Assembly (NCBI GenBank): GCA_024500155.1
Contig: CM044866.1
Coordinates: 42,027,501-42,091,500 of the forward strand
Direction of reading: 5' to 3'
Length of the DNA: 64,000 nucleotides
Source: Chenopodium formosanum
Taxonomy: Eukaryota; Streptophyta; Magnoliopsida; Caryophyllales; Amaranthaceae
Part shown: in pieces, positions 1 to 9,585 of the stretch
Numbering within the stretch: position 1 is the first letter of the stretch
Layout: each line of letters opens with the position of its first letter
Notes under the pieces: model-generated
The model's input: the letters and a program-made list of their open reading frames with translations, nothing else
What the model was told of the DNA's origin: nothing
Database searches by the model: none
Made by a program: the position numbers and the translations under genes

Positions 1-176
1 TTTTTTTGTTTTTTATAGTCTCAAAGCAACAAGAGTCCTACTTAATATTAAATAGGGTTTAAAACTTTCCGGATTCTAAATTAAAAATATGAGATTAGGA
101 AAGTTATTTAATAGATAAAATAAACTAGTTTTTATAGAATATATTATATAAACTCATAAAATATTCGGGTATTACA
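1..176 (-). mobile_element. LTR fragment of a chromovirus-like Ty3/gypsy element
   Basis: The stretch ends on the plus strand with GGGTATTACA, so on the minus strand an LTR would begin TGTAATACCC. A purine-rich tract directly abuts it. The downstream motif, on the minus strand GGGGACGAAACTTG then AAGGAGGGTAGAT then TGTAATACCC, is the layout I know from the 3' end of Tekay/Del-type chromoviruses. The rest of the LTR lies outside the window, so family and length cannot be confirmed. Confidence 0.5.
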
Positions 177-189
177 ATCTACCCTCCTT
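177..189 (-). other. Polypurine tract of the chromovirus-like fragment
   Basis: On the minus strand AAGGAGGGTAGAT lies immediately before the LTR start TGTAATACCC. It fits the plus-strand primer site of an LTR retrotransposon and fixes the orientation of the fragment. Confidence 0.5.
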
Positions 190-236
190 AAAACAAGTTT
201 CGTCCCCAAAACTTAAAATAAAAAAAATTTAGGGTA

Positions 237-340
237 TTAAATACCGGCTGCTGAGGGAGCAGTATGAGGCGGCGAAGGGGGTACAGACAACTTCTTCCTT
301 TTTCCCTTTGCCTTAGAATATTTTTTGTTTGTTTTTTTTT
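237..340 (-). pseudogene. Possible C-terminal tail of a chromovirus pol polyprotein
   Basis: A short minus-strand reading frame ending at 237-239 encodes a basic and proline-rich tail (KAKGKRKKLSVPPSPPHT followed by about eight residues). Its place just before the GGGGACGAAAC motif and polypurine tract suggests the end of pol. No integrase or chromodomain residues are visible because the sequence changes to element A at about 340. The assignment rests on position only. Confidence 0.3.
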
Positions 341-429
341 GTTTTTTTTTGCGTCCGACCTGCCATACTTTGAGTAACATTGCATTTCTATCCGGTTCGA
401 ACGTTGCTCCTGGCCGAGTGAAAGGGTTG

Positions 430-1995
430 CAGGCTTTTTGTCGAGTGATTTTGAATTCAATGCTCCTTACTTCAATGCAACTCGAACGGAGTTTACTAAT
501 CCGAATTTTCCTTTCTCATTTCAGACAGCTACCCCCAAGCATGCGAGGAAGCGGTCGACGTCCGCTTCAAAGGACGAGGGGTCGTCCAAATCTCGCAAGA
601 TCTCAGCGTCTAAGACCCCCTCGGGGACACCGGCGGCCTAGTGGGGACTCCAAGCCTCGGAGCCACCTTCGTCCGAGGTGGCTCGAAAAGAGCCCGTCCG
701 CAAGGACGGGGAGGGAGAGCCATCCCTGGACAACACGACCGGCCTAGACTCAACTCCGCATGTTGAGTAGTTGGGAACTCAGCCTTCGAGTTCCCAAGTT
801 GAAGGAGAGCTGCCATCACCGCCAAAGGCGGACGAGCAGCCGCAACTGACGCCTCTTCCTACGGGGCGTCAACGCTTTGTCAATCTCTCGGAAGGTACTC
901 GTACAACTTTGTGTTGCACTTTTCTGATTTTTCTCTTTCTTCAGAATTCTAACTTTACTTTTATTTTGCAGAAACTTCTGAGGATTTGGACGTCCGTCTC
1001 CTAGGATCTTCTCTGACTAGGGCCGAATGTAAGGCTGTCCGGGACACCATTCAGAAGGCTGTCTCGGTCGTGGCTCAGGATAAATACCGGGGCATCCATG
1101 ATGGGCACCTCGGTCCAATGATCAACAACTGCGTTGAGGTAATCTTCCAATTCTTTGGCAAATACTTAGCCAATTTTTTTTTGATTTTGTTTCTCTTTAC
1201 TAACTTTCTGCTCATCCGCAGCTTCTCCTTAGGCTCTTTGCCTTTCAAGAGTGGCGTCCAAAGCAAAGACGTGAGCTTGAGTTAGCTTGGACGGACCTCC
1301 ATAAGCTGCAGGATGAGAACACCGGCTTGCTAGCCATGGAAAGGCTTCGCCATGAGACGGCGATGAACGCCTTGTCTGAGAAGGTCGCCCGTTAAGCTGA
1401 AGATATCGTCAAAATTGGCAATGCTCTTAAACAAGAGAGGCTGGCAAACGAGGCTCTCATCAAAGAGAGGGACGAGGCAGTTGCTCTGGCGGCTAGTCGG
1501 CAAGAGGCGTCCGAGGCCTCGGACCAGTTAAGGGCTGAGCTGGAGACCGGCCGGGAAGCCTTGAACATAGCTCTTCAGGCTGCGGACGTGAGCAACCAGG
1601 AGGCCGAGCGCCTAAGGAAGGAGGTTGAAGAGCTGAGAAATCAACTAAGTGCCCCAAGGCCAATTCCTCCAGCAGATGTTGTTCGCATCGAGCAGTCGGC
1701 CCTTACTCGCCTCAGTAACCGCTTTGAGGATGCCTTCGCCATGATGGTGGACCCGGAGGACCTTGCTTACTATCATGAGCGGTTCACCAGAAGGCTAGAC
1801 TTCCTCACCATGAAGGAAGAGTGCGAGGCCGTCGACCGTCAACACTCGCCCTTCGTCGAGACTCCTTTCTACAGCGATGCTGAAGCTGAGGAAAATGAGG
1901 GAGTGGCGGACGAGGATGAGGAACCTCCCCAGGGTAACAATGCAGCCAATGCTAAAGCGGTCGATGCTGGTAATGGGGAAGACACGGCCGAGTGA
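430..1995 (+). pseudogene. Antisense intron-containing coiled-coil gene of element A
   Basis: This plus-strand gene runs against gag-pol. A first coding stretch (438-894) is Ser/Lys/Pro rich and has in-frame TAG codons at 639-641 and about 750. Canonical GT-AG introns lie at 895-971 (phase 1) and 1139-1221 (phase 0), and the frame matches across both. The last exon (1222-1995) encodes a long heptad-rich, Glu/Arg/Leu-rich region and an acidic C-terminus ending AGNGEDTAE. It has one TAA at 1393-1395. It resembles the gypsy-type transposon antisense proteins of Tat elements, whose function is unknown to me. The N-terminus is not resolved. Confidence 0.6.
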
Positions 1996-3192
1996 GGGGC
2001 TATCTTCCGCGGCTTGTTTTAAGCTTTTATGAATTCAACTTTTCATCTCTATTTTTGCAATTTTGGAACAATTTTTTTTATTGGCCGCCTGTTTTGAGCG
2101 GTCTTTGTAAGGATTTCACCGCCTTCTGAGCGGTTTTCTGCAATTATCGTACTTAGCAATTTTATGCTTTTTTTTATGCTTACTGCTTTTTCATACGAGT
2201 ATTGGGGGTATGCCCCTTTATTTGGTGTTTGCCTAGTCCAAATTCCAAGTGGTTTGATTAACTTAGTAGATTTTATACCTTGAAGGGTATGACTACTAGT
2301 GAGTTAATCAAATCATATATAATGATTGCCCTGGATTAGGCGAACGCTGAATCAATGTTTAAAAATGCGGCCTTTTTATTGGCTTTAGTTGAGTCGTCCG
2401 TTGAAGCTATCGCTCGGATGGACCCAAGAAATTCCAAGTATGATCTTTAATTGTAAATTTCCGTTCGTTGGGCTTGTCTGCCTAGGGAAATCTTTGCCCT
2501 AGATGGGCAACTTATGCCTTAGGCAATTTTTCCTATCTCCCTTTCGGTCTTTCGTTCGTCCTGATGGGGTCGAACATTTAGACTTGCCCTTAGGCTTTTT
2601 GGCCGGATGACTGAACAAAGTATGCACTTGCTACACTTGGTAGTCAGCATATTTTGACTTTTTTATAGTACGACTGAGTGGTTCAGTGAGGACTGCCATT
2701 CCTAAACACTCTACTCGGCCAGCGCAAGATTGGTGGTTGAGTAGCTCTGTTAGGTTTTACTCGGCTGATGTAGATTGCCCCTTATTCTTTTGGGTGCACC
2801 TTTGTTCGATTAAGTGTGGCCGAGCTAATCTATTTTGTTGGACTCTCATTGAGGTTCTACTTGGCCCACAATTCGTGCCTTATTTTGAGAAGACCGAGTT
2901 GCCATATTGAGGAAACTTTGGTTTCTCTTTTCAGGCGGCCTTGAGGCTTATTTCATGATGGCCGCTCAGCATATCTGTGAGCCACCATGTTTTCAATTTC
3001 ATTCGACATTTAGCTTCAATATAATTATGAACAAACAATAAAAATTTCAACAACAATGCTTAACTTTTCATTAATATTTGTCAAAATTTGTACATTGTTG
3101 GTGGCTGTTCGGCTTAATTACATCATTCGGCCATGAAGTCTTAGTTAAACTACATGGTCATAAAGACTGATGCAAAAATTGGCTGGTAAGCT
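1996..3192. other. Non-coding spacer of element A between antisense gene and integrase
   Basis: About 1.2 kb with no supported coding region on either strand. It holds the 3' ends of two convergent units: the plus-strand antisense gene (stop at 1993-1995) and minus-strand integrase (stop near 3193). T-rich stretches follow the antisense gene stop. I see no tandem repeats. Confidence 0.5.
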
Positions 3193-4200
3193 TTAAACAA
3201 AATATTTTTTCAGATTGTCCGTATTCCATGTTCGAGGAATAGGACGGCCATCCAAGGCTTCAAGACGGTAAGTTCCATCTTGCACTTCTTCTGTGATCCG
3301 GTAGGGCCCTTCCCAGTTAGGAGTTAGCTTTTCATCTTCATTGGCTCGACCCACCGCTTCCATTTTCCTTAGCACCAGATCCCCCACCTTTAGCGGACGC
3401 TTAGACACACGGCGATTATATGCCCTTGTCATTCTCAAACGGTAGATTTCATGTCTGAGCGCCGCATTGTCCCTAGCTTCTGGAAGAAAGTCCAGGGTGG
3501 TCTTCATGGCCTCCCAATTGGCCGATTCATCATATAACATCACCCGAAAAGTGGGCTCGTACATCTCAATCGGGAGTACTACTTTAGCACCATAGACCAA
3601 AAAGAATGGGGTTCTCATGTGGAGCTTTTTGTCGTTGTTCGTATGGACCATAACACATTACCAACTCGTCTGCCCACAGGCCGCTTTCTTTCTCAAGCTT
3701 ACGCTTGATTACATTGGAAATCAGCTTGTTATCGGCCTCAACTTGGCCGTTGGCTTGTGGTCGGCCGAGTGAAGCAAAATAATGAGTGATGCCCTTGTCT
3801 CCCAACCATTCCTTGAGTTGGCGAGTTTCGAACTGGGGTCCATTATCGAACACCATAGACTGCGAAACTCCATAGCGAGTGATTATATTCTTCCATATGA
3901 AGGCTGACACATCCGTCCACTTTATCCCTCGGACGGCCTCGGCTTCGACCCACTTTGTGAAGTAGTCGACCGCTACTAACACATATCGCCTTTGACCAGA
4001 TGCTGGAGTATACGGACCCAAGATGTCCATGCCCCATTTTGTAAAAGGGAGAGGACTACTTATGGCCGACAGACTATTAGCTGGGCGATGAATTAGGGTT
4101 GCAAACTTCTGGCATTTATCGCACTTCTTCACCATTTGCATGGCGTCCGCGTTTATGCTTGGCTAGTAGTATCCTAGATGGGTGGCCTTTTCTTCCAAGG
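3193..4200 (-). pseudogene. Integrase of element A
   Basis: Minus-strand integrase reading from about 4200 down. A zinc-binding remnant (KKCDKCQKF) is followed by the catalytic core with the three acidic positions in MDILGPY, VFDNGPQF and GQVEADNK. A frameshift near 3600-3650 moves into the C-terminal part (FFLVYGAKVVLPIEMYEPTF, then LTPNWEGPYRI). Upstream, a conserved Trp is a TAG stop (YY*PSINADAM near 4160). The conserved GPY-type ending is intact. The core residues survive but the protein cannot be made whole. Confidence 0.85.
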
Positions 4201-4315
4201 CTCGTCCTCCAATATGCAAACCACAATTTCCCTAGTGGAGATCGTCTAGCACATCATGCCCCTTTTCCGGGGTAATACACTTTAGGTAAGGCTTCACAAA
4301 TGCTTTTTTGAATAA

Positions 4316-4900
4316 CTACCCGTTCTTCATCTCGAACCAGGCCGCTCTCTTTTTCATCAGCCAACTTTCTTTTGGATCGGTCGGGAGCAATCCGTCCCTT
4401 AGGTAAGAAATAATCCCATCCATCCAAGTTGAGCTTCTATCAATGATCTGTACTGGCTCGGCATCAATGCTCCTCTTTTCTTTTACTTCCCAAAACACTG
4501 ATCTGAGGGTATCACATGATGCCGAGGATGCTAGTTTGGAGAGGGCGTCCGCTTGATGATTGGACGAACGGGGAACTTGTTGCAGGGTAAAGTGCTCTAG
4601 GCTCTCGGCCTCTTCTTTAACCATCTTTAAATATTTCATCATGGTCGACTCGCTAGCTTCGAAGTTACCGTTTACTTGGCTGACTATCAACTGGGAGTCC
4701 GAGCTCACATCAATCTTTGTTGCTCCTGCAGCCTTACACATTCTAAGGCTGGCCAGGAGTGCTTCATACTCGGCCTCATTATTGGAGGCTTGAAATTGAA
4801 ATCTCAATGCATATTCAAACTTATCTCCTTCAGGAGACTGACCAATGATTCCAGCACCACATCCGGTTGCTGTTGCGCTTCCATCCATATAGACCTTCTA
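4316..4900 (-). pseudogene. Second RNase H domain of element A
   Basis: Minus-strand frame with RNase H hallmarks: an early MDGSATATGCGAGI strand, NNEAEYEALLASLRM carrying the catalytic Glu, VSSDSQLIVSQVNG with an Asp, and NHQADALSKLAS. It lies between the RT-linked RNase H and integrase. An extra RNase H there is typical of Tat-lineage elements. The frame runs on into a linker towards integrase and stops at 4316. The first catalytic region is near the start of the open frame, so the N-terminus may be frameshifted. Confidence 0.8.
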
Positions 4901-5163
4901 TATCTGATCCCCGGCCGGCTACAAGTCCGGGCTAGTCATTTCCGCTAGAAAATCAGCAAAGGCTTGCCCCTTGATCGCTTTTCAGGGTTTGAACGTAATG
5001 TCAAAACCTCTAAGCTCCAAGGCCCATTTAAGCATTCGGCCACTGGCTTTCAAAGTTGTAAACGGCTTCTTCAGCGGCTGATCAGTATAAACCACAATTG
5101 AGTGGGCTAGAAAATACGGCCGTAGCTTCTTTGATGCCATGAACAAGGCAAGGCCAAACTTCT

Positions 5164-5511
5164 CTATGGGTGGATACCTAAGCTTGCATTGCGCAGTACG
5201 TGGCTGATGAAATAGACAGGGATATGATTGCTTTCCCTCTCAACAAGGAGGACAACACTTAAGGAATGGTTTGAAATAGCAAGATACATGTATAGTTTTT
5301 CATCTTTGAGTGGACTGACGAGTCGGGGCAGCGTATGCAAATGGCTTTTCAGCTGTACGAAGGCTCCTTTGGCCTCTTTTGTCCACTCGAACATAGCTTT
5401 CTTCTTGATAGTTTTGAAAAAATATCGGCACTTATCCCCTGATTTTGACAAAAATCGACCGAATGCAGCTAAGCAGCTAGTCAATCTTTGCACTTCTTTG
5501 ATAGTCCTCGA
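5164..5511 (-). pseudogene. RT connection and first RNase H region of element A
   Basis: Continuation of pol after the RT palm. It shows FLSKSGDKCRYFFKTIKK, then FEWTKEAKGAFVQLKSHL and YMYLAISNHSLSVVLLVERE, the usual thumb-connection pattern before RNase H in gypsy pol. It is in a different frame from the RT block, with a frameshift near 5500, and it ends after YFISHVLRNASLGIHP. The remaining RNase H residues to about 4900 are in broken frames. Confidence 0.75.
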
Positions 5512-6068
5512 CTACTTCATACCTAGAACTGCTTGAATTTTTTCAGGGGTGGCCTCAATTCCTCTCTTATCAATTAGAAACCTGAGAAATTTGCCGGACT
5601 CAACACCAAAGACACATTTCTTTGGATTTAGCATCATCTTATTCCGCTTGAGTTCGGCAAACGTTTCTCGAAGATCCTCTAGATGGTCGGCCAGCTCCTT
5701 TGACTTGACAATCATGTCATTAATGTATGCTTCTATATTCCGGCTGATCTGATCTCTAAAAATCGTATTGACAAGTCTCTGAAAAGTAGCAGAAGTAATC
5801 TTGAGACCGAACGACATGACTTTATAACAGTACAGTCCCTGCTCGGTCACAAAAACAGTTTTTTCCTGATCTTCCTCCCAAAGTGAGATCTGATGGAATC
5901 CGGAGTATGCATCCATAAAACACATAAGAGCATGCCTGGCCGTAGAGTCGACCAACCGGTCGATATTTGGCAGAGGAAAGCTATCCTTCGGGCATGCCTT
6001 GTTGAGATCGGTATAATCCACGCACATTCTCCAGGTTCCATTCGGCTTTAAACACAAGAACCACATTG
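5512..6068 (-). pseudogene. Reverse transcriptase C-terminal part of element A, catalytic site lost
   Basis: Minus-strand RT block starting next to the element B insertion. Motifs are WRMCVDYTDLNKACPKDSFP, FMDAYSGFHQI (motif A Asp kept), and EAYINDMIVKSKEL where the YxDD box reads YIND, so the first catalytic Asp is Asn. Later come LNPKKCVFGVESGKFL and ATPEKIQAVL. The N-terminal half lies at 24701-25060 on the far side of element B. Both GTT-to-ATT and GAT-to-AAT changes are G-to-A transitions. Confidence 0.9.
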
Positions 6069-6073
6069 GCTAC

Positions 6074-7942
6074 TGTAGGGAATATTTCAAGCATTATCCC
6101 AAACTTGAACCCCACTGTGATCATACACTTAAGCATGGTGGCGTCCAAAGGGAAGGAAGCTAGAGCAAAAGAGTCGCCAACAAGTTTTAGGAACTTGTAA
6201 ACCGTTCATAGGGTGAAGGTTACACCCCTTAAAAATCCATGAGATTGTCAACTCCAATAGGCCTGGAACCATGACTGGATATTCGGGGATGAGGGTACGA
6301 ATCCAATCTAAAATAGAAAGAACCCGCCCTATAAATAGGCCTCTACTTTATTCTACTCGTATTCATGTGCGCTTTCTGACTAACATACAATCATTAGGTT
6401 AACCCTAAACCTGTTTAATCTATGTTGGTTTAATATTAATGCACAAATAAAACTATTATTCGCGATCACTTGAATTAAAATCATATTAGCCTAAACCAAA
6501 TTATTAATTATCTTATTAGGCATGATTTCAAGTACAAATTCCCTTTAAACCTGCATAAAAGGCATGATCAAGCAATAACAATAATAAAGTTTATCAAGCA
6601 ACATGATAATAACATCAGAATCATATCAACGCTAAAGCATAATAATAATAGCAAGATCCTAGGCATGATACTAACAAGATTAATAACAAACCCTAGCATG
6701 TCACTAAACATTAAAGATCAAAGCTTTAACCCTAACATGATACTAACATGATATTAGAAATAATAAAAGGCATCCTAAACATGATATTAGAAAGCAATAA
6801 AAACAACCTAACATGATACTAGGAATATTAAACGAATCAAAGCGTGCTTTCTACATCGCAATAATAAAAGGGAAAATCAATTACTTACTTTGATGCCTCG
6901 TACCTCTTTCTAATAACAAAATACACACGTTAGTAACTTCAAGGAAAATAATAAAATCAAAAAAATAATTAAATCAAAGAGATAAGGTTAGAAATTGGAC
7001 ATGGGTCCAAACCCTCAGAAAGTATCATCCTTTCACGTCTAGGGCGAAGGCAACTTCGAATTAGGCTAGGTATTTCTAGATCTTGTGTATGCGGTGTGGT
7101 GCATTTTGAAAAGGGTTGGTTTAGAAAGAGAGAGAAAGAAAGCTAATGCTCAAGAGAGAGAGAATTGATGGTTGTTGATGATAGTTGATGATTAAAAACG
7201 AAGGTCCAAGGACTTTATTTATAGGAAAATAGTCCGGAAACTGATATAAAACGATCGAGTTTTAAAAGGAGCAAAACACATCATGTCGGCAGGCGACAGG
7301 ACTCGTCGCCAGGCGCTGCACTACAGCGCCAGGCGACAAGATTAGCGCCAGGCGATGCTTTTAGAAAACCACACATTTTCCACGCGGAATCCATTTCTTA
7401 ATATGATTAAGTCGTAAAATCCGTGTTTAAGGTTAAAATCGTATTTTCGTAGAAACAACTATTTTATTCCAAGTAAAACTCTTTAAACATAATTATCAAT
7501 CCTAATTCCATTAGGATTTAAAAGAACCTTCTACATAATTCTAGAAGACTATAATCAATCCTAATAGCTTTAGGAATGATAATTAATAATAGGCCCTCCT
7601 CTAGATCATTGGGCCATATGTAAGAACCAAATCGTGCCCAGTTTAGTATTTTGACCATAACTTCCTCATTATTCATCGGAATTGGGCTTATAATATATCG
7701 TTGGAAAGCTCTTTTTGAGCCCAATCCAACTACACCATTATTGGACCCTTATCATGGACCAAACTAAATTGGAATGGCTATTTTCATAAATAGAGAAGGT
7801 TTTCGAAAACAGAAAGAAAGATTTTAATAAAAACAACTGCATCACTAGACTTTTAACAGTTTCACTTTATCCGATTATCATTCGACGTGAAAGATATTCA
7901 TCACTGGGTTTGGTTTTGGGGAGACACTAATTGGTGTCTACA
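6074..7942 (-). repeat. Left (3' side) LTR of element B
   Basis: 1869 bp bounded by TGTAGGG and GTCTACA. It aligns along its length with 23116-24695, but contains about 240 bp (from about 6411) and about 60 bp (within 7284-7345) that the other copy lacks. On the minus strand a TATA box (TATAAAT, 7217-7223) lies about 60 bp downstream of a GC-rich palindromic module. Scattered base differences make these LTRs clearly older than those of element C. Confidence 0.9.
7284..7358. repeat. GC-rich palindromic module, LTR copy of element B
   Basis: Three to four copies of a CGCCAGGCG core in AT-rich surroundings, with arms such as GTCGCC/GGCGAC around a central A. It lies directly upstream (minus strand) of the LTR TATA box. 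The other LTR retains only one unit at 24096-24112. Confidence 0.75.
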
Positions 7943-8022
7943 ACTACCTAATCTGGGTAGTAACATTGCCGAATGAAACCAGCGTCCAGCAGCTTTCGTA
8001 CTTCGGCTGCGGCCGCTAGATT
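7943..8022. repeat. 80-bp duplicated patch of element A flank inside element B's 3' end
   Basis: Matches 24696-24775, the element A sequence flanking the other LTR, with one mismatch (t/c at 8017). It includes the same TAG-creating change in the RT gene. A solo-LTR-like arrangement followed by host sequence therefore sits between the left LTR and the body of element B. It implies recombination or template switching after insertion. Confidence 0.85.
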
Positions 8023-8076
8023 TTAACCTTTGGTTTTGGGGAGACACAAATGGGTGTCTACAGAAGCCCCCACTTT
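8023..8076 (-). other. LTR stub and polypurine tract of element B
   Basis: Positions 8029-8062 match the last ~34 bp of the LTR but with differences (CACAAATGGGTGT instead of CACTAATTGGTGT). It is followed by GAAGCCCCCACTTT, on the minus strand the polypurine tract AAAGTGGGGGCTTC. This is the true 3' junction of the element B body. Confidence 0.75.
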
Positions 8077-9585
8077 GACTATGTTTGGAGAAACTTAGGT
8101 TTCGAAAACAAAAGTCAAAGTAGCGATAGGGACGGAGAATGATTCAAAGCGTTCTGCGACCCTAAATCATTCTTGCAACGCCGATACCTTCAAACTAGCG
8201 TTAGTTACACAGATAAAAGAGTTAAGAAATGCGTATCTTGAACCGTCGGGCACACGTCTCTGGAGTAACCGATTTTGTTGCTGCACTTTTGTTGTGACGA
8301 CATCCACAAGTTAAGGGATACCGCCTGATGACTGCTACGCTTGCAACTGCCTCCAATTTTCGCTATGATAATCTTCCGCAAGCTAGGGAACACCATCGAA
8401 GATAACTCTGCTTATAGCCATCCTCAGTTGTTTGTGACAACTTTCCACATCCTAGGGAACGTCGTCAAAAACCATTCTTCTTGTAACGATCCTCAGTTTT
8501 GTAGTGATAACCTTTCGAATAAAATTACTGAAGACCACCGCTTGTTGATCCTCAATGCTTACTTGAATTTTGCTGTTGTAGATACTTGCTGAAATTGTTG
8601 CTGTGCTAGTACGTTGGCAGTTGTGCTTCTTTGTGAACCATTACTTCGGTGCTTGCAATGAGCCGATGCTTAAGCGCTTTAAGCTAAGTGAGACGATTAT
8701 TTTTCAGGTCGATCACTTACTGCAATTGTAATCGAGCCGACTACTTAATCATATCAATTTGCTTATAGGGGCTAACTGGTGTACCAAGGAACCCAAAGTG
8801 CTGCACGAGGTCCGCATAATCGTTTATGGGGGCCATACACTTTGTCGTCGCGCCAGCGCACGCTGAAAATTACCCTCGCCGTACATTTGCATTGTCGCCA
8901 GACGATAGGCTTGTCGCTAGGGGACAATCTCGTCGTCTGGCGCTGAAATCGGGTTTTTGAATAAAACCTGTTTCCTTCTTCGCCATTTTTGTTCGTTGTT
9001 GTTCGTGTCCGTGTTTTTCTCGGGACTTCAAGTTGCTCGTTCTCGCTCATTTCTCATCCAAATTCGCTCAAACTTGTAGCAAATCGAAGCTTATTTAATC
9101 TAGTTTCCCGATCTATGTAAGTTTTCTTCAAACGTACCTCGGTTTTTGCTGAATTTACGAATGTTTGTTCACGAATTTTCTAAAAGTTCGAAACTTGTTT
9201 TGCTTAATTCGCTTCGTTTGTTGAATTTTATGCCATGAAATTGCTTCATTATGCTTGTATATTGCCTTGGGAGTATTTTGAGACTTGTTTAACCCAATTT
9301 GGTGAAGAAATGAGTAATTTGCCATTGTTGAGCCTCTTGAGTTCGTGAGAACGATGTGACTTGTTCTTCGTGCTTTTGCTAGCTAATCATGTTCAATTTG
9401 TCACAATATTTGTCATAGTATTGCAAGAAATTGTTTGATTGCTTGAAAATGCTACTTATGCTTGAATTGAATTTGTCCTCTGTTTTAGTACTATGTACTC
9501 TGTTTTGACGAACATAGTGTCATGCGGCTAGGCGAACCTTAGATACTACAGATGCTTAATTTACTATTATTCTGCATAGTATAGC
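8077..9585 (+). promoter_or_regulatory. Leader and probable promoter of the first antisense PMD gene
   Basis: No coding region is supported here. A GC-rich module at 8843-8945 is followed by a TATA-like ATAAAA at 8960-8965. A leader follows with a plausible GT donor near 9117 and an acceptor CTGCATAG just before the ATG at 9586. This fits a plus-strand transcript with a 5'-UTR intron. Transcription is inferred, not seen. Confidence 0.4.
8843..8945. repeat. GC-rich palindromic module upstream of first antisense gene
   Basis: Units related to the LTR module: GTCGCGCCAGCGC, TTGTCGCCAGACGATAGG, TTGTCGCTAGGGGACAA and CGTCGTCTGGCGCTG. It ends about 15 bp before a TATA-like box. Copies have diverged but keep the GTCGCC/GGCGAC half-sites. 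Confidence 0.65.
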
